A stretch of DNA of 21,348 bases from Clostridiales bacterium (lineage in GTDB: Bacteria; Bacillota; Clostridia; Oscillospirales; Oscillospiraceae). The position numbers and the translations under genes were made by a program. Numbering within the stretch: position 1 is the first letter of the stretch; every line of letters starts with the position of its first letter. Below, piece by piece: positions 6,640-13,939 of this stretch. The notes below the pieces were generated by a model, which did no database searches, was not told where the DNA came from, and worked only from the letters and a program-made list of their open reading frames with translations. The stretch spans positions 1-21,348 of the forward strand of contig SFLH01000018.1 in NCBI GenBank assembly GCA_004554585.1, in the 5' to 3' direction.

Positions 6640-6769
6640 GCCATCGGCAAAAGGAGCAAACGCCTGCGTTCTGCCCTTATGAACGGACGGTTTTTAATAC
6701 ATTGGACGCTCCAGAAAGGACGTCATCCCCCCAAAGATGCTCCGCGACTTTGCAGACCGCTATCACTGT

Positions 6770-6807
6770 GCGCAAAACCACGGGAAAACCCCGTGGTTTT
6801 GCGCCTT
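6770..6807 (+). terminator. Intrinsic terminator after the collagen-like gene
   Basis: GCGCAAAACCACGGG (6770-6784) pairs perfectly with CCCGTGGTTTTGCGC (6790-6804) across an AAAAC loop, followed by C and T. It sits 130 bases after the collagen stop codon and upstream of the next promoter. Confidence 0.8.
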
Positions 6808-6846
6808 TCTATTCCCTTCTTTTCCCCTGTCCAACGGCGCTTTCCA

Positions 6847-6875
6847 TTGCCTTTTTCCCCTGCCTGCGCTACAAT
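6847..6875 (+). promoter_or_regulatory. Promoter of the AlkD-like / YjbR / alcohol dehydrogenase unit
   Basis: TTGCCT (6847-6852), a 17-base spacer and TACAAT (6870-6875). The first start codon follows 31 bases later. No other promoter is evident before the terminator at 9067. Confidence 0.6.
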
Positions 6876-6905
6876 GGAAAAAACTCGCCAGAAAGAAGGG
6901 ATCGC

Positions 6906-7622
6906 ATGGAAGAATCCTCACGTCAGGCCATCCAGGCCCGCCTGATTCAGCTGGCCGACCCAGGGTACCGGGCCTTTCACAGCAAGCTCATGCCCACAGT
7001 AGACCCGGAAAAGATTCTAGGGGTGCGGGTCCCTCAGCTGCGGGCTCTGGCCAAAAAGCTCTCCGGCACCCACACGGCGGCCGCTTTTTTGCAGGACCTT
7101 CCCCACCGCTACTACGAGGAGGACAACCTCCACGGCCTTCTCATCGCCGCTGGGAGGGACTTCTCCTGGGTCCTGGAACAGTTGGACCAATTCCTCCCCT
7201 ACATAAACAACTGGGCTACCTGCGACCTGATCCACCCAAAAACCTTCCGAAAGCACCCCGAAGGTTTGGAAGAAAAGATCCAAACTTGGCTGGCCTGCCA
7301 GGAACCCTATACGGTCCGCTTTGGCTTGGGCACGCTGCTGACCTTTTATCTAGACGATGCCTTTCGGCCGGAACATCTTCAGTGGGCCGCCCAGCTGAAG
7401 CGCGAGGAATATTACATCCGCATGATGACGGCCTGGTACTTTGCCACCGCATTGGCCAAACAGTATGACCACGCCCTTCCCTATCTGCAAAAGAACCGTC
7501 TGGACCCCTGGACCCACAACAAAACCATCCAGAAGGCCGTAGAAAGCGCCAGGATCTCTTCTGAGCAAAAGACCTATCTGCGTACCCTGCGGCGCAGGAA
7601 AGCAGGTGAGCGATTGCTGTGA
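6906..7622 (+). CDS. AlkD-like DNA alkylation repair protein (HEAT-repeat DNA glycosylase)
   Basis: A 238-residue protein of the AlkC/AlkD family, base-excision enzymes that remove bulky or cationic alkylated purines with a curved stack of HEAT-like helices. Recognisable parts are GVRVPQLRALAKKL (residues ~39-52), FLQDLPHRYYEEDNLHGLLI (61-80), PYINNWATCDLI (98-109) and YYIRMMTAWYFATAL (about 172-186). The NNW...CD segment carries the Trp and Asp (W103, D107) corresponding to the conserved pair of the AlkD active-site cleft, and another Trp follows in the TAWYFATAL helix. The length is normal for the family. The start at 6906 has AAGAAGGG five bases upstream. The stop overlaps the GTG start of the YjbR gene by four bases (GTGA), so translation is coupled. 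Confidence 0.9.
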   Translation: MEESSRQAIQARLIQLADPGYRAFHSKLMPTVDPEKILGVRVPQLRALAKKLSGTHTAAAFLQDLPHRYYEEDNLHGLLIAAGRDFSWVLEQLDQFLPYINNWATCDLIHPKTFRKHPEGLEEKIQTWLACQEPYTVRFGLGTLLTFYLDDAFRPEHLQWAAQLKREEYYIRMMTAWYFATALAKQYDHALPYLQKNRLDPWTHNKTIQKAVESARISSEQKTYLRTLRRRKAGERLL

Positions 7623-7972
7623 CCACCCGAGAGGAAGCCATCCAAGCCTGCCTGTCCCTTCCCTTCGTCTACGAGGACTATCCCTTCCACGACCCAAACT
7701 GGACGGTGATGCGCCACCGTGAAAACCAAAAGCTCTTCGCCGCTATTTTCCAGCGGGATGGCCGCATTTGGATCAATCTGAAGGCGGAGCCCTTGGCGGG
7801 CGACCTGTGGCGGCAGATGTATCCCGCAGTTGTGCCCGCCTATCACATGAACAAAAAGCATTGGATCAGCGTCATTTTAGACGGCTCTCTGGACGATGGA
7901 ATCGTGCGGAGGTTGATCCAGGACAGTTTCGCGCTGACTGCCCCCAAGAGGAAACGCCCTCTCCTGCCATGA
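7619..7972 (+). CDS. MmcQ/YjbR family protein
   Basis: A 117-residue member of the MmcQ/YjbR (CyaY-like fold) family, thought to bind DNA but without a defined reaction. Family-like stretches are SLPFVYEDYPFHDPNWTVMRH, KLFAAIFQRDGRIWINLKAEP and the C-terminal YHMNKKHWISVILDG. It starts with GTG at 7619, within the stop codon of the AlkD-like gene, and has no strong ribosome binding site of its own, so it depends on coupling. A link to DNA repair is suggested by this neighbour only. Confidence 0.88.
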   Translation: MTTREEAIQACLSLPFVYEDYPFHDPNWTVMRHRENQKLFAAIFQRDGRIWINLKAEPLAGDLWRQMYPAVVPAYHMNKKHWISVILDGSLDDGIVRRLIQDSFALTAPKRKRPLLP

Positions 7973-7988
7973 CAAAGGAGGAACCGCC

Positions 7989-9026
7989 ATGTTAGCTTAT
8001 ACCTACCTTGCCCCGGGCACCTTTGCCCTGCGGGAAAAACCCATCCCCCAGCTGACCCATCCCCGGGACGCCATCGTCCGGGTGACCTTGTCCAGCATCT
8101 GCACCAGCGACCTGCACATCAAACACGGGGCGGTCCCACGGGCAGTCCCCGGGATTACCTTGGGCCACGAGATGGTGGGCATCGTCCAGGAGACAGGCCG
8201 GGGGGTGACCCACGTGCGGCCAGGTGACCGGGTGGCTGTGAATGTGGAAACCTTTTGCGGTGAGTGCTTCTTCTGCCGCCGGGGGTATGTGAACAACTGC
8301 ACCGATCCCAACGGCGGCTGGGCCCTGGGCTGCCGAATCGATGGCGGCCAAGCGGAGTACGTCCGGGTTCCCTATGCCGACCAGGGCCTGAGCAAAATTC
8401 CTGACCAGGTCTCCGACCGCCAGGCCCTCTTCGTGGGCGATCTGCTCTCCACAGGCCTGTGGGCGGCGGACCTGTCTCAGGCGGGCCCCGAGGACACCGT
8501 CCTTCTCCTGGGCGCCGGACCTACGGGGATCTGCACCCTGCAGTGCCTGCTGCTGCGGCAGCCCAAGCAGGTGATTGTCTGCGAGACAAATCCTCAGCGG
8601 CGGGCTTTTGTGAAGGCGCATTTCCCCCACGTGATCGTCACAGAACCCGAAAGCGTCCTCTCCCTTGCCCAGTCGGTCAGCGGCCACGGAGGTGCGGACG
8701 TGGTCATCGAGGCCGCTGGAGGAGAGGATACCTTCTCTCTAGCCTGGCAATGCGCCCGTCCCAACGCCACGGTGGTTCTGGTGGCCATGTACGACAAGGC
8801 CCAGCTTCTTCCCCTGCCGGAGATGTACGGCAAGAACCTGATCTTCAAAACCGGCGGGGTGGACGCTTGCCGGTGCCTAGAGCTGCTCTCCCTGATCCAA
8901 GAGGGCAAACTGGACACCACCCCGCTGATCACCCACACCTTTCCCCTCTCCCGCATCCAAGAGGCCTACGATCTCTTTGAACAGCAGCGGGATGGGGTGA
9001 TCAAGGTGGCCATTGAAGGAGGCTAA
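7989..9026 (+). CDS. Zinc-dependent medium-chain alcohol dehydrogenase
   Basis: A 345-residue medium-chain dehydrogenase/reductase. The catalytic zinc ligands are C38 (SSICTSDLH), H60 with E61 (LGHE) and probably the Asp in VGDLLSTG (about residue 151). The structural zinc set C90, C93, C96 and C104 is complete (FCGECFFCRRGYVNNC). The Rossmann motif GAGPTG lies at residues 175-180, and the acidic residue at the end of the next strand (VIVCETN) suggests NAD over NADP. The substrate is unknown; sequence tone is that of the sorbitol/threonine/short-chain alcohol dehydrogenase group. AAAGGAGG lies 8 bases before the ATG and 16 bases separate it from the YjbR gene, so it is the third gene of the unit. 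A terminator follows 40 bases after the stop. Confidence 0.9.
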   Translation: MLAYTYLAPGTFALREKPIPQLTHPRDAIVRVTLSSICTSDLHIKHGAVPRAVPGITLGHEMVGIVQETGRGVTHVRPGDRVAVNVETFCGECFFCRRGYVNNCTDPNGGWALGCRIDGGQAEYVRVPYADQGLSKIPDQVSDRQALFVGDLLSTGLWAADLSQAGPEDTVLLLGAGPTGICTLQCLLLRQPKQVIVCETNPQRRAFVKAHFPHVIVTEPESVLSLAQSVSGHGGADVVIEAAGGEDTFSLAWQCARPNATVVLVAMYDKAQLLPLPEMYGKNLIFKTGGVDACRCLELLSLIQEGKLDTTPLITHTFPLSRIQEAYDLFEQQRDGVIKVAIEGG

Positions 9027-9066
9027 CTTTTCCTCCACCGAGAAGTGCGCGCAAGATGATTGCTAG

Positions 9067-9105
9067 AAAATCAAAACCACCGGTTCAACCGGTGGTTTTG
9101 ATTTT
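9067..9105. terminator. Bidirectional terminator between alcohol dehydrogenase and acetyltransferase genes
   Basis: AAAATCAAAACCACCGG pairs perfectly with CCGGTGGTTTTGATTTT around a TTCAA loop. A tracts on one side and T tracts on the other allow use from both directions. The 16-base arms match those at 20799-20835. Confidence 0.85.
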
Positions 9106-9109
9106 CCAA

Positions 9110-9772
9110 TTAAAATGTATGGGGCAGTGATTCCCCGGGAAACAACGCCAGCTCCTCTTCCAGGCAACGGTAAAACGCCGCCATGTGAACGCCGTCCACC
9201 AACGCGTGGTTGCACAGCAGGGACACCGGCAAAACGACTTTCTTCCCCTCCTGCCGCCAGCGGCCCCACGTGATGCGGGGATTGGTGTCCGCCGGAACGG
9301 GGGTGGGCTGAATGAGCCCCTCGTAACTTACCCAGGGTAGGCAGGAGACAAAGAAAAGAGGAAGGGAGTCCTCTTCCCCGCCGTCCTCCAGGCTGGGCTG
9401 TGCCTTGGCGCGCGCCTGCGCGGCTTGGGCACGGGCCAGGTAGGCCGAAAAGGGGCCGGTATCTTCCAGGGTGCAATAGCAATAGGTTCCGTCCTCCAGC
9501 GCCACGGTGTGGGAGGTGGGGCAGTGATCGTACTCCACGATCTCCCCTGCCCGCACCCGCTGCCTCAGCTCAGGCACCCGGTTGGCCGCGCGGGAGACGC
9601 AATAAAGAAAGGAGAGGAAAAAGGGGCTTTCCTCCGCCTGGCATCGGGCCAAAAAAGACGTGATCTCTACCGCCACAGTCAGTCCCCCGTAGGGCTGGGC
9701 CAGCTGGGAAAAATACTGGAAGTGGGCCCGGCGCGGATAGGTCTGCAGGGGGATCACCCGATAGTCCGCCAT
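9110..9772 (-). CDS. Chloramphenicol acetyltransferase-like protein (type A CAT fold)
   Basis: A 220-residue protein of the trimeric type A chloramphenicol acetyltransferase family. The catalytic motif H-x3-D-G is intact (CNHALVDGVH, residues 188-196, H189 and D193), and the LFFVSCLPWVSYEGL region (139-153) matches the substrate-face strand with its conserved SxLPW-like core. The N-terminal HFQYFSQLAQPYGGLTVAVEIT also fits. Whether it acetylates chloramphenicol cannot be told; many chromosomal clostridial relatives have no known substrate. The ATG at 9772 is preceded by GAAGGAAGG. The lipoprotein gene stops 16 bases upstream, so the two are probably co-transcribed. The gene is similar in base composition to its neighbours, with no sign of a mobile resistance cassette. 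Confidence 0.85.
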   Translation of the reverse strand: MADYRVIPLQTYPRRAHFQYFSQLAQPYGGLTVAVEITSFLARCQAEESPFFLSFLYCVSRAANRVPELRQRVRAGEIVEYDHCPTSHTVALEDGTYCYCTLEDTGPFSAYLARAQAAQARAKAQPSLEDGGEEDSLPLFFVSCLPWVSYEGLIQPTPVPADTNPRITWGRWRQEGKKVVLPVSLLCNHALVDGVHMAAFYRCLEEELALFPGESLPHTF

Positions 9773-9788
9773 GACAGCACCTTCCTTC

Positions 9789-10733
9789 TCAGCGGTATGC
9801 GATCAGCAGCTTCAAATTTGCCTTGTCCAAGGAGGAGAACTGGAGCTGGCTGGCATCTCTGGTCCACCCCTGGTACCACGGCTGTCCTGCGAAAAGGGCC
9901 TGGAGGGCGTTGGTCTCAAAGATATACCCGTTTTTGGCGTAAATCGTGTTGATGAGCAACTGGATGTCATAGTCGGACAGACTGCTCACGTAGGAGGCAG
10001 ACAGGGAGCTGTCCACCGCGTGGCGGGTCCAGATCCACCCTAGAGAGGAAGAGGACTGCCCCCCGTTTTGATCCCGATAGCGGACCAGCAGGTTCAGGTT
10101 GGTTCGGTCCAAAGAGGACATGGACAGGCGGCTGGTGTCGTTGGACACCGCCACATACCAGGGCATTTGGGAGAAATAGCTCTGGATTTCCTGGGTGCGG
10201 AAGACGTAGCCGTTCTTAGCATAGATCTGGTTGATGATGAACTGGATCTGCTCCCCATCCATGGCAGCCACTTCACGCTCGGAGAGGTAATAGGTGGGAT
10301 AGACCGAAGAGGCGTTGGTTTCCGGGACGTAGTTGATGTAAACCTCTGTCCTGGTCACAGGCACCTCCTCCGACGACGTTTCCTCCTCATCGCCAACAAC
10401 AACCTCTACGTAGCAGGAGATGTCGCTGTAGGCTTTGGAAGCCACCGTTATGGTACAGCTGCCAGTGTCTTGTGCCGTGACCATTCCACGCTCATCCACG
10501 ATGGCCACAGAGCGGTTGCTGCTGGCCCACACCAGATCCTGCTCCGATGCGTCCGCAGGTGTCAGGACCACTTGGATGACCTGGCTGTCCCCCTCATTCA
10601 GATGCATGGTTTCGGGATAGGCCGCAATGGATTCCAGGGACTGGGCCGTCTGCCCGCCAGTGGTGCCAGTGCAGCCAGCCAGAGCAAGGAGCAACCCTCC
10701 AATTAGGAGGATGCCGATTCTCTTTCTCTTCAT
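9789..10733 (-). CDS. Lipoprotein with Big2 (Ig-like) domain and two YARHG domains
   Basis: A 314-residue surface lipoprotein. It has a short basic N-terminus, a hydrophobic stretch and the lipobox LAGC (Cys21). Residues ~35-112 form a bacterial Ig-like group 2 domain, with LNEGDSQVIQVVLTPADASEQDLVWASSNRSVAIV and an ITVASKAYSDISCYVEVVV end. Two YARHG domains follow, about 155-235 and 240-314. Each has the QxxIxxIYAKNGYxF core, a PWY, and an SSLDxxNLxLLxxYR ending. YARHG domains are extracellular and thought to bind cell-wall or peptide ligands. The start at 10733 has GGAGGG seven bases upstream; a longer frame would begin within the leader. A promoter lies at 10806-10834, and the acetyltransferase gene follows 16 bases after the stop. 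Confidence 0.88.
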   Translation of the reverse strand: MKRKRIGILLIGGLLLALAGCTGTTGGQTAQSLESIAAYPETMHLNEGDSQVIQVVLTPADASEQDLVWASSNRSVAIVDERGMVTAQDTGSCTITVASKAYSDISCYVEVVVGDEEETSSEEVPVTRTEVYINYVPETNASSVYPTYYLSEREVAAMDGEQIQFIINQIYAKNGYVFRTQEIQSYFSQMPWYVAVSNDTSRLSMSSLDRTNLNLLVRYRDQNGGQSSSSLGWIWTRHAVDSSLSASYVSSLSDYDIQLLINTIYAKNGYIFETNALQALFAGQPWYQGWTRDASQLQFSSLDKANLKLLIAYR

Positions 10734-10805
10734 CTCTTTTCCCTCCAACGGTGTCGTGGTTTTCTCTTTCTTCCCCAAAGGGAGATTTCTCTGCATTCTT
10801 TCTGC

Positions 10806-10834
10806 ATTATACTATACCTTTTACCCTGCCGCAA
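10806..10834 (-). promoter_or_regulatory. Promoter of the YARHG lipoprotein / acetyltransferase unit
   Basis: On the minus strand TTGCGG (10834-10829), a 17-base spacer and a perfect TATAAT (10811-10806). The leader to the start at 10733 is about 65 bases. Confidence 0.7.
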
Positions 10835-10848
10835 GGGAAAAGGTCCGT

Positions 10849-11559
10849 CTACTCCAGCACAGTCACTTGGCCGGGATAGAAGAGTTCTACGATCCGGTCC
10901 CGGTAAGGGGCACTAACCGGAAGCGCTTTGAGCCTACGGCTGATCTGGAAGTCCTCCCAGCTGTGCATGGGAAAAGCGGCTTTGGCATCCAGGGTGCGCA
11001 TCCACCAGTCAAAGCCCCACCAGAAGGCCTCCTCCTGCCGGGGGTCCAGCACCAGGAAAGCTGCGTCCACGGCTTGTCCTTTCAGCTTGGCGCACTCCTT
11101 TTTGAAATCCCGCTCCATGTCTGCGTTCCAGTTGCCCGGCTCCCCTTCCCAGTGCCACCACTGCAGGTCACCCGCGTGGAAAAGGGCTTTTCCCCCCGCC
11201 TCCACCAGAAAGGCCACCCCTGCGTCGGTGGAACGGAAAGTAGTAATCTTCAGGTCATGAAGCAGAAGCGTCCGCCCGGCGGCCACGCGAAAGACATGGT
11301 CCTCCAGGATGCCCAGGGCTTGCTTGCGCCGGGCAGACAGGCGGATGCAGGTGGCCAGCACATACCACACGTTGTCCATCCCCAAGAGGGAAAAGATTTC
11401 CGGGGAATAGTGGTCTCCGTGGTGGTGGCTGGAAAACACGTACAGAGGCTTTGTCTGGTCGTAGTCCGGCACCATGCCGCCGTACCAGTCGAAGAGAAGG
11501 CTGCATTGTTCCAGCTCCACCAAAAAGGCGCTGTGATAGAGAAAGGTGATCTTCATCAT
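10849..11559 (-). CDS. Metallo-beta-lactamase-fold hydrolase
   Basis: A 236-residue protein of the metallo-beta-lactamase superfamily. The zinc-binding signature HHHGDH lies near residues 45-50 (SSHHHGDHYSPEI), and later candidate ligands are FHAGD (about 126-130) and the C-terminal FPMHSWEDF histidine. The start FLYHSAFLVELEQCSLLFDWY is the usual first strand pair of this fold. The family includes UlaG-like and other hydrolases of small or nucleotide substrates; I cannot name the substrate. Two ATG codons stand in tandem: with AAAAGGAG upstream, the second (11556) has the more usual spacing and the first (11559) is close. A clear promoter at 11589-11617 drives it. It ends 15 bases before the lipoprotein promoter. 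Confidence 0.87.
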   Translation of the reverse strand: MMKITFLYHSAFLVELEQCSLLFDWYGGMVPDYDQTKPLYVFSSHHHGDHYSPEIFSLLGMDNVWYVLATCIRLSARRKQALGILEDHVFRVAAGRTLLLHDLKITTFRSTDAGVAFLVEAGGKALFHAGDLQWWHWEGEPGNWNADMERDFKKECAKLKGQAVDAAFLVLDPRQEEAFWWGFDWWMRTLDAKAAFPMHSWEDFQISRRLKALPVSAPYRDRIVELFYPGQVTVLE

Positions 11560-11588
11560 GGGGGCTCCTTTTCCTAGGCGTTTTTTTC

Positions 11589-11617
11589 AGTGTACGGGAT
11601 ATCCCTGCAAAAGTCAA
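11589..11617 (-). promoter_or_regulatory. Promoter of the metallo-beta-lactamase-fold gene
   Basis: On the minus strand TTGACT (11617-11612), a 17-base spacer containing GGGATATCCC, and TACACT (11594-11589). The GGGATATCCC palindrome lies between the two boxes and could be an operator. Confidence 0.65.
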
Positions 11618-11683
11618 TCATCCCCAGGCCCAGGCACCACCTCCTTCCCGGCCGCATAATCTGGAGGGAAAGGAGGTCTTTGT

Positions 11684-12067
11684 ATGCCCAATTCCGGCAC
11701 GCTTTTGACCCGCGTCTACACCAGCCGCGGCCAGCTGCCCGTGGAGGACACCGCTGTCTCCATCGTCCAGCACGGCGCGGACGGCCAGCAGCACCTGGTG
11801 AACATCCAGACCAGCGACTCCAGCGGCAACACCCTGCCCACTGTTCTGGCCGCACCAGATCTGCAAAACAGCCTCTCCCCCGGCCAAAAGACGCCCTTCG
11901 CCCTGTGTGATATTTGGGCTGAACGCCCAGGGTATCAGCTGCTGCTGATCCAGAACGTCCAAATTTTCCCCGGTGTGGTCACCATCCAGGACCTGCCCAT
12001 GATCCCCCTGGCGGAAACCGGAGGACGGCCGGCGGATCGGGTGGACATCACCCCCCAAAATCTCTAA
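11684..12067 (+). CDS. SleC-type N-terminal (pre/pro) domain as a separate protein
   Basis: A 127-residue protein with a transthyretin/carboxypeptidase-regulatory-like beta fold: GTLLTRVYTSRGQLPVEDTAVSIV, a DSSGNTLPTVLAAP turn, and RPGYQLLLIQNVQIFPGVVTIQDLPMIPL. I recognise this pattern as the N-terminal module normally fused to SleC-like spore cortex-lytic enzymes of Clostridia, where it is removed by Csp proteases on germination. Here it stops after 127 residues and the catalytic part begins as a new gene 15 bases later. There is no signal peptide, as in SleC. The ATG at 11684 follows AAAGGAGG. It probably packages or chaperones the partner enzyme in the spore (inference). I did not find a convincing promoter upstream; a sporulation sigma factor would be expected. 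Confidence 0.72.
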   Translation: MPNSGTLLTRVYTSRGQLPVEDTAVSIVQHGADGQQHLVNIQTSDSSGNTLPTVLAAPDLQNSLSPGQKTPFALCDIWAERPGYQLLLIQNVQIFPGVVTIQDLPMIPLAETGGRPADRVDITPQNL

Positions 12068-12082
12068 GGAAGGAGGGGACCT

Positions 12083-13318
12083 ATGGCCATCATTGTCACC
12101 CCCTACATCCCCAACAACATTACCGTCCATCTGGGCACCCCAGACAGCCAAGCGGAGAACGTCACCCTGCCCTTTCGGGACTACATCAAAAATGTCGCAT
12201 CCAGTGAGATCTATCCCACGTGGCACATCTCCGCCCTCCGGGCCAACATTTTGGCGCAGGTCTCATTTGCCTTAAACCGCGTCTATACGGAGTTTTATCC
12301 CAGCCAAGGCTATGCCTTCAACATCACCTCCTCCACCGCCTACGACCAAAAGTTCATCAAAGGGCGCAACATCTTTGACAACATCAGTACCCTGGTGGAC
12401 GATCTCTTCACCACCTACCTCCGCCGGCCGGGCTTCGCCGAACCTTTGGCTGCCAGCTTCTGCAATGGCACCACCAGCACCTGCGATGGTCTGTCCCAGT
12501 GGGGCAGTGAATCCATGGCCCAGCAGGGGTATGATTCGGTAGCCATCCTCCGCCACTATTACGGAGAAAACTTGGAACTGGTGGCCAACGCCCCTATCCA
12601 AGACATCCAATACTCCTATCCCGGCGTTCCTCTGCGCCTGGGCGACGTCGGGCCCGAAGTTCGAGTGGCCCAGGTTATGATCAACCGCATCTCTGTGGCC
12701 TATCCCGCTATCCCCCGCCTCTGGCCTGTGGACGGTATCTTCGGCTCGGACACCGAGGACGCCGTGCGGGAGATTCAGCACGTCTTTAACTTGGCGGTGG
12801 ATGGCGTCATCGGCAAATCCACTTGGTATATGATGGTCCACCTGTACACCGGCATTCTTCGCCTGTCGGAACTGGTGAGTTTGGGCCAGACCTTTTTCTA
12901 CCTGGACTTCGATTACCAGCAAGCTCTCCAGCTGGGGCAGAGGGGGGAGAGCGTCTCGCTACTGCAGTATCTGCTGGCCATTCTGGCGCAGTTTTACCTC
13001 ACCATCCCTGACCTAACCGTGGATGGCATTTTCGGCCAGGAGACCCAGGCCGCCGTTCTGGCGCTGCAGATGGACGCCGGGCTTCCTCAGACAGGTGTAG
13101 TGGATGAACAGACCTGGGACGTAATCGTGGACCGATTTTTGGGCATTGACCGGATGGTCCTGAGTAACTCCCAATTTTTTCCCTACCAGAGCCCTTCTTC
13201 CGGTTCGGTGGACCCCCAGGATCTGTACGATTATTTGGCCGCCAGCCCGGGTCAATTTCCTGGCTTTCCCTTGCAGCTGGGAGACACCGACCAGGCTCAG
13301 GAAAGGAGTGTCCCATGA
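12083..13318 (+). CDS. SleC-like spore cortex-lytic protein: SpoIID-type domain plus two peptidoglycan-binding domains
   Basis: A 411-residue protein. Residues ~25-165 are a SpoIID/LytB-like lytic transglycosylase domain: LPFRDYIKNVASSEIYPTWHISALRA, with the candidate catalytic Glu at 42, then ALNRVYTEFY, CNGTTSTCDGLSQWG and the closing AILRHYYG. Two PG_binding_1 repeats follow, about 180-255 (RLGDVGPEVRVAQ ... VDGIFGSDTEDAVREIQ ... LAVDGVIGKSTW) and 283-352 (LGQRGESVSLLQ ... VDGIFGQETQAAVLALQ ... LPQTGVVDEQTW). This is the order found in SleC of C. perfringens and C. difficile, which cleaves spore-cortex glycan during germination. The N-terminal pro-module is missing because it is the preceding gene. 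GGAGGGG precedes the ATG. The last residues (FPLQLGD) look like the first strand of a third PG-binding repeat, cut off by the stop, which overlaps the next start (ATGA). Confidence 0.87.
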   Translation: MAIIVTPYIPNNITVHLGTPDSQAENVTLPFRDYIKNVASSEIYPTWHISALRANILAQVSFALNRVYTEFYPSQGYAFNITSSTAYDQKFIKGRNIFDNISTLVDDLFTTYLRRPGFAEPLAASFCNGTTSTCDGLSQWGSESMAQQGYDSVAILRHYYGENLELVANAPIQDIQYSYPGVPLRLGDVGPEVRVAQVMINRISVAYPAIPRLWPVDGIFGSDTEDAVREIQHVFNLAVDGVIGKSTWYMMVHLYTGILRLSELVSLGQTFFYLDFDYQQALQLGQRGESVSLLQYLLAILAQFYLTIPDLTVDGIFGQETQAAVLALQMDAGLPQTGVVDEQTWDVIVDRFLGIDRMVLSNSQFFPYQSPSSGSVDPQDLYDYLAASPGQFPGFPLQLGDTDQAQERSVP

Positions 13319-13875
13319 ATCCATTTCTCACCTCGCCCTTTGCCCTCGGGCCGGTCAGTTCCCTGCAGGAAATGCTCCGCACCATCGCCTACGTGGACCG
13401 GTCGGTTCCATTTCTCCGTCCCACCGGCCAGTTTGACGAGGCTACCCTGGAGGCCGTGATGACCTTTCAGAAATGCCACGGTCTGCCGGTCACCGGTGTT
13501 GTGGACCGGCAGACCTGGAATGCCGTTGCCAGCGCCTTTCTCCAGGCCTGGGGAACCATATCACCTCCGGCCACTTTGACCTATTTTCCCCCAGAAACCC
13601 CCAACGTCCAACCTGGTCAGTCCTCCCCTCTTCTCCCTCTGGTGCAGGAGATCTTCCGCGGTCTGGCGCAGACCTTGGCAGATGTGGACCCCGCGCCCTC
13701 TACAGGAATTCTGGACGAGGCCACCCAGGCAAACCTCCGCTGGGTCCAGCGGAGGGCCAGCCTGCCCGCCACCGGCCGGCTGGATAGGAAGACCTGGAAC
13801 ATGCTTCTTCGGCTGTTCGATACCTTTTCCTCGGGTACTATCCCCACTGTCGTGCAGGCCAGCGCGGAAACGTAA
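13315..13875 (+). CDS. Protein with two peptidoglycan-binding (PG_binding_1) domains
   Basis: A 186-residue protein made only of two PG_binding_1 repeats, about residues 10-75 (SLQEMLRTIAYVD ... TGQFDEATLEAVMTFQ ... LPVTGVVDRQTWNAV) and 105-168 (LVQEIFRGLAQ ... STGILDEATQANLRWVQ ... LPATGRLDRKTWNML). There is no catalytic domain and no signal peptide. It starts inside the stop codon of the SleC-like gene (ATGA) after AGGAAAGGAG. The repeats continue the pattern of the preceding protein, so it looks like the detached C-terminus of a longer SleC-like enzyme, probably serving as a cortex-binding partner. A terminator follows at 13880. Confidence 0.87.
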   Translation: MNPFLTSPFALGPVSSLQEMLRTIAYVDRSVPFLRPTGQFDEATLEAVMTFQKCHGLPVTGVVDRQTWNAVASAFLQAWGTISPPATLTYFPPETPNVQPGQSSPLLPLVQEIFRGLAQTLADVDPAPSTGILDEATQANLRWVQRRASLPATGRLDRKTWNMLLRLFDTFSSGTIPTVVQASAET

Positions 13876-13879
13876 GCAC

Positions 13880-13919
13880 AAAAAAAGACTGGAGCTTCGA
13901 AGAGAGCTCCAGTCTTTTT
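13880..13919. terminator. Bidirectional terminator between the SleC-like operon and the L,D-transpeptidase gene
   Basis: AAAAAGACTGGAGCT pairs perfectly with AGCTCCAGTCTTTTT around a short TCGAAGAG loop. T tracts occur in both directions, so it can end both convergent units. Confidence 0.85.
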
Positions 13920-13939
13920 GCTGTATTGCAGCCGTATTT

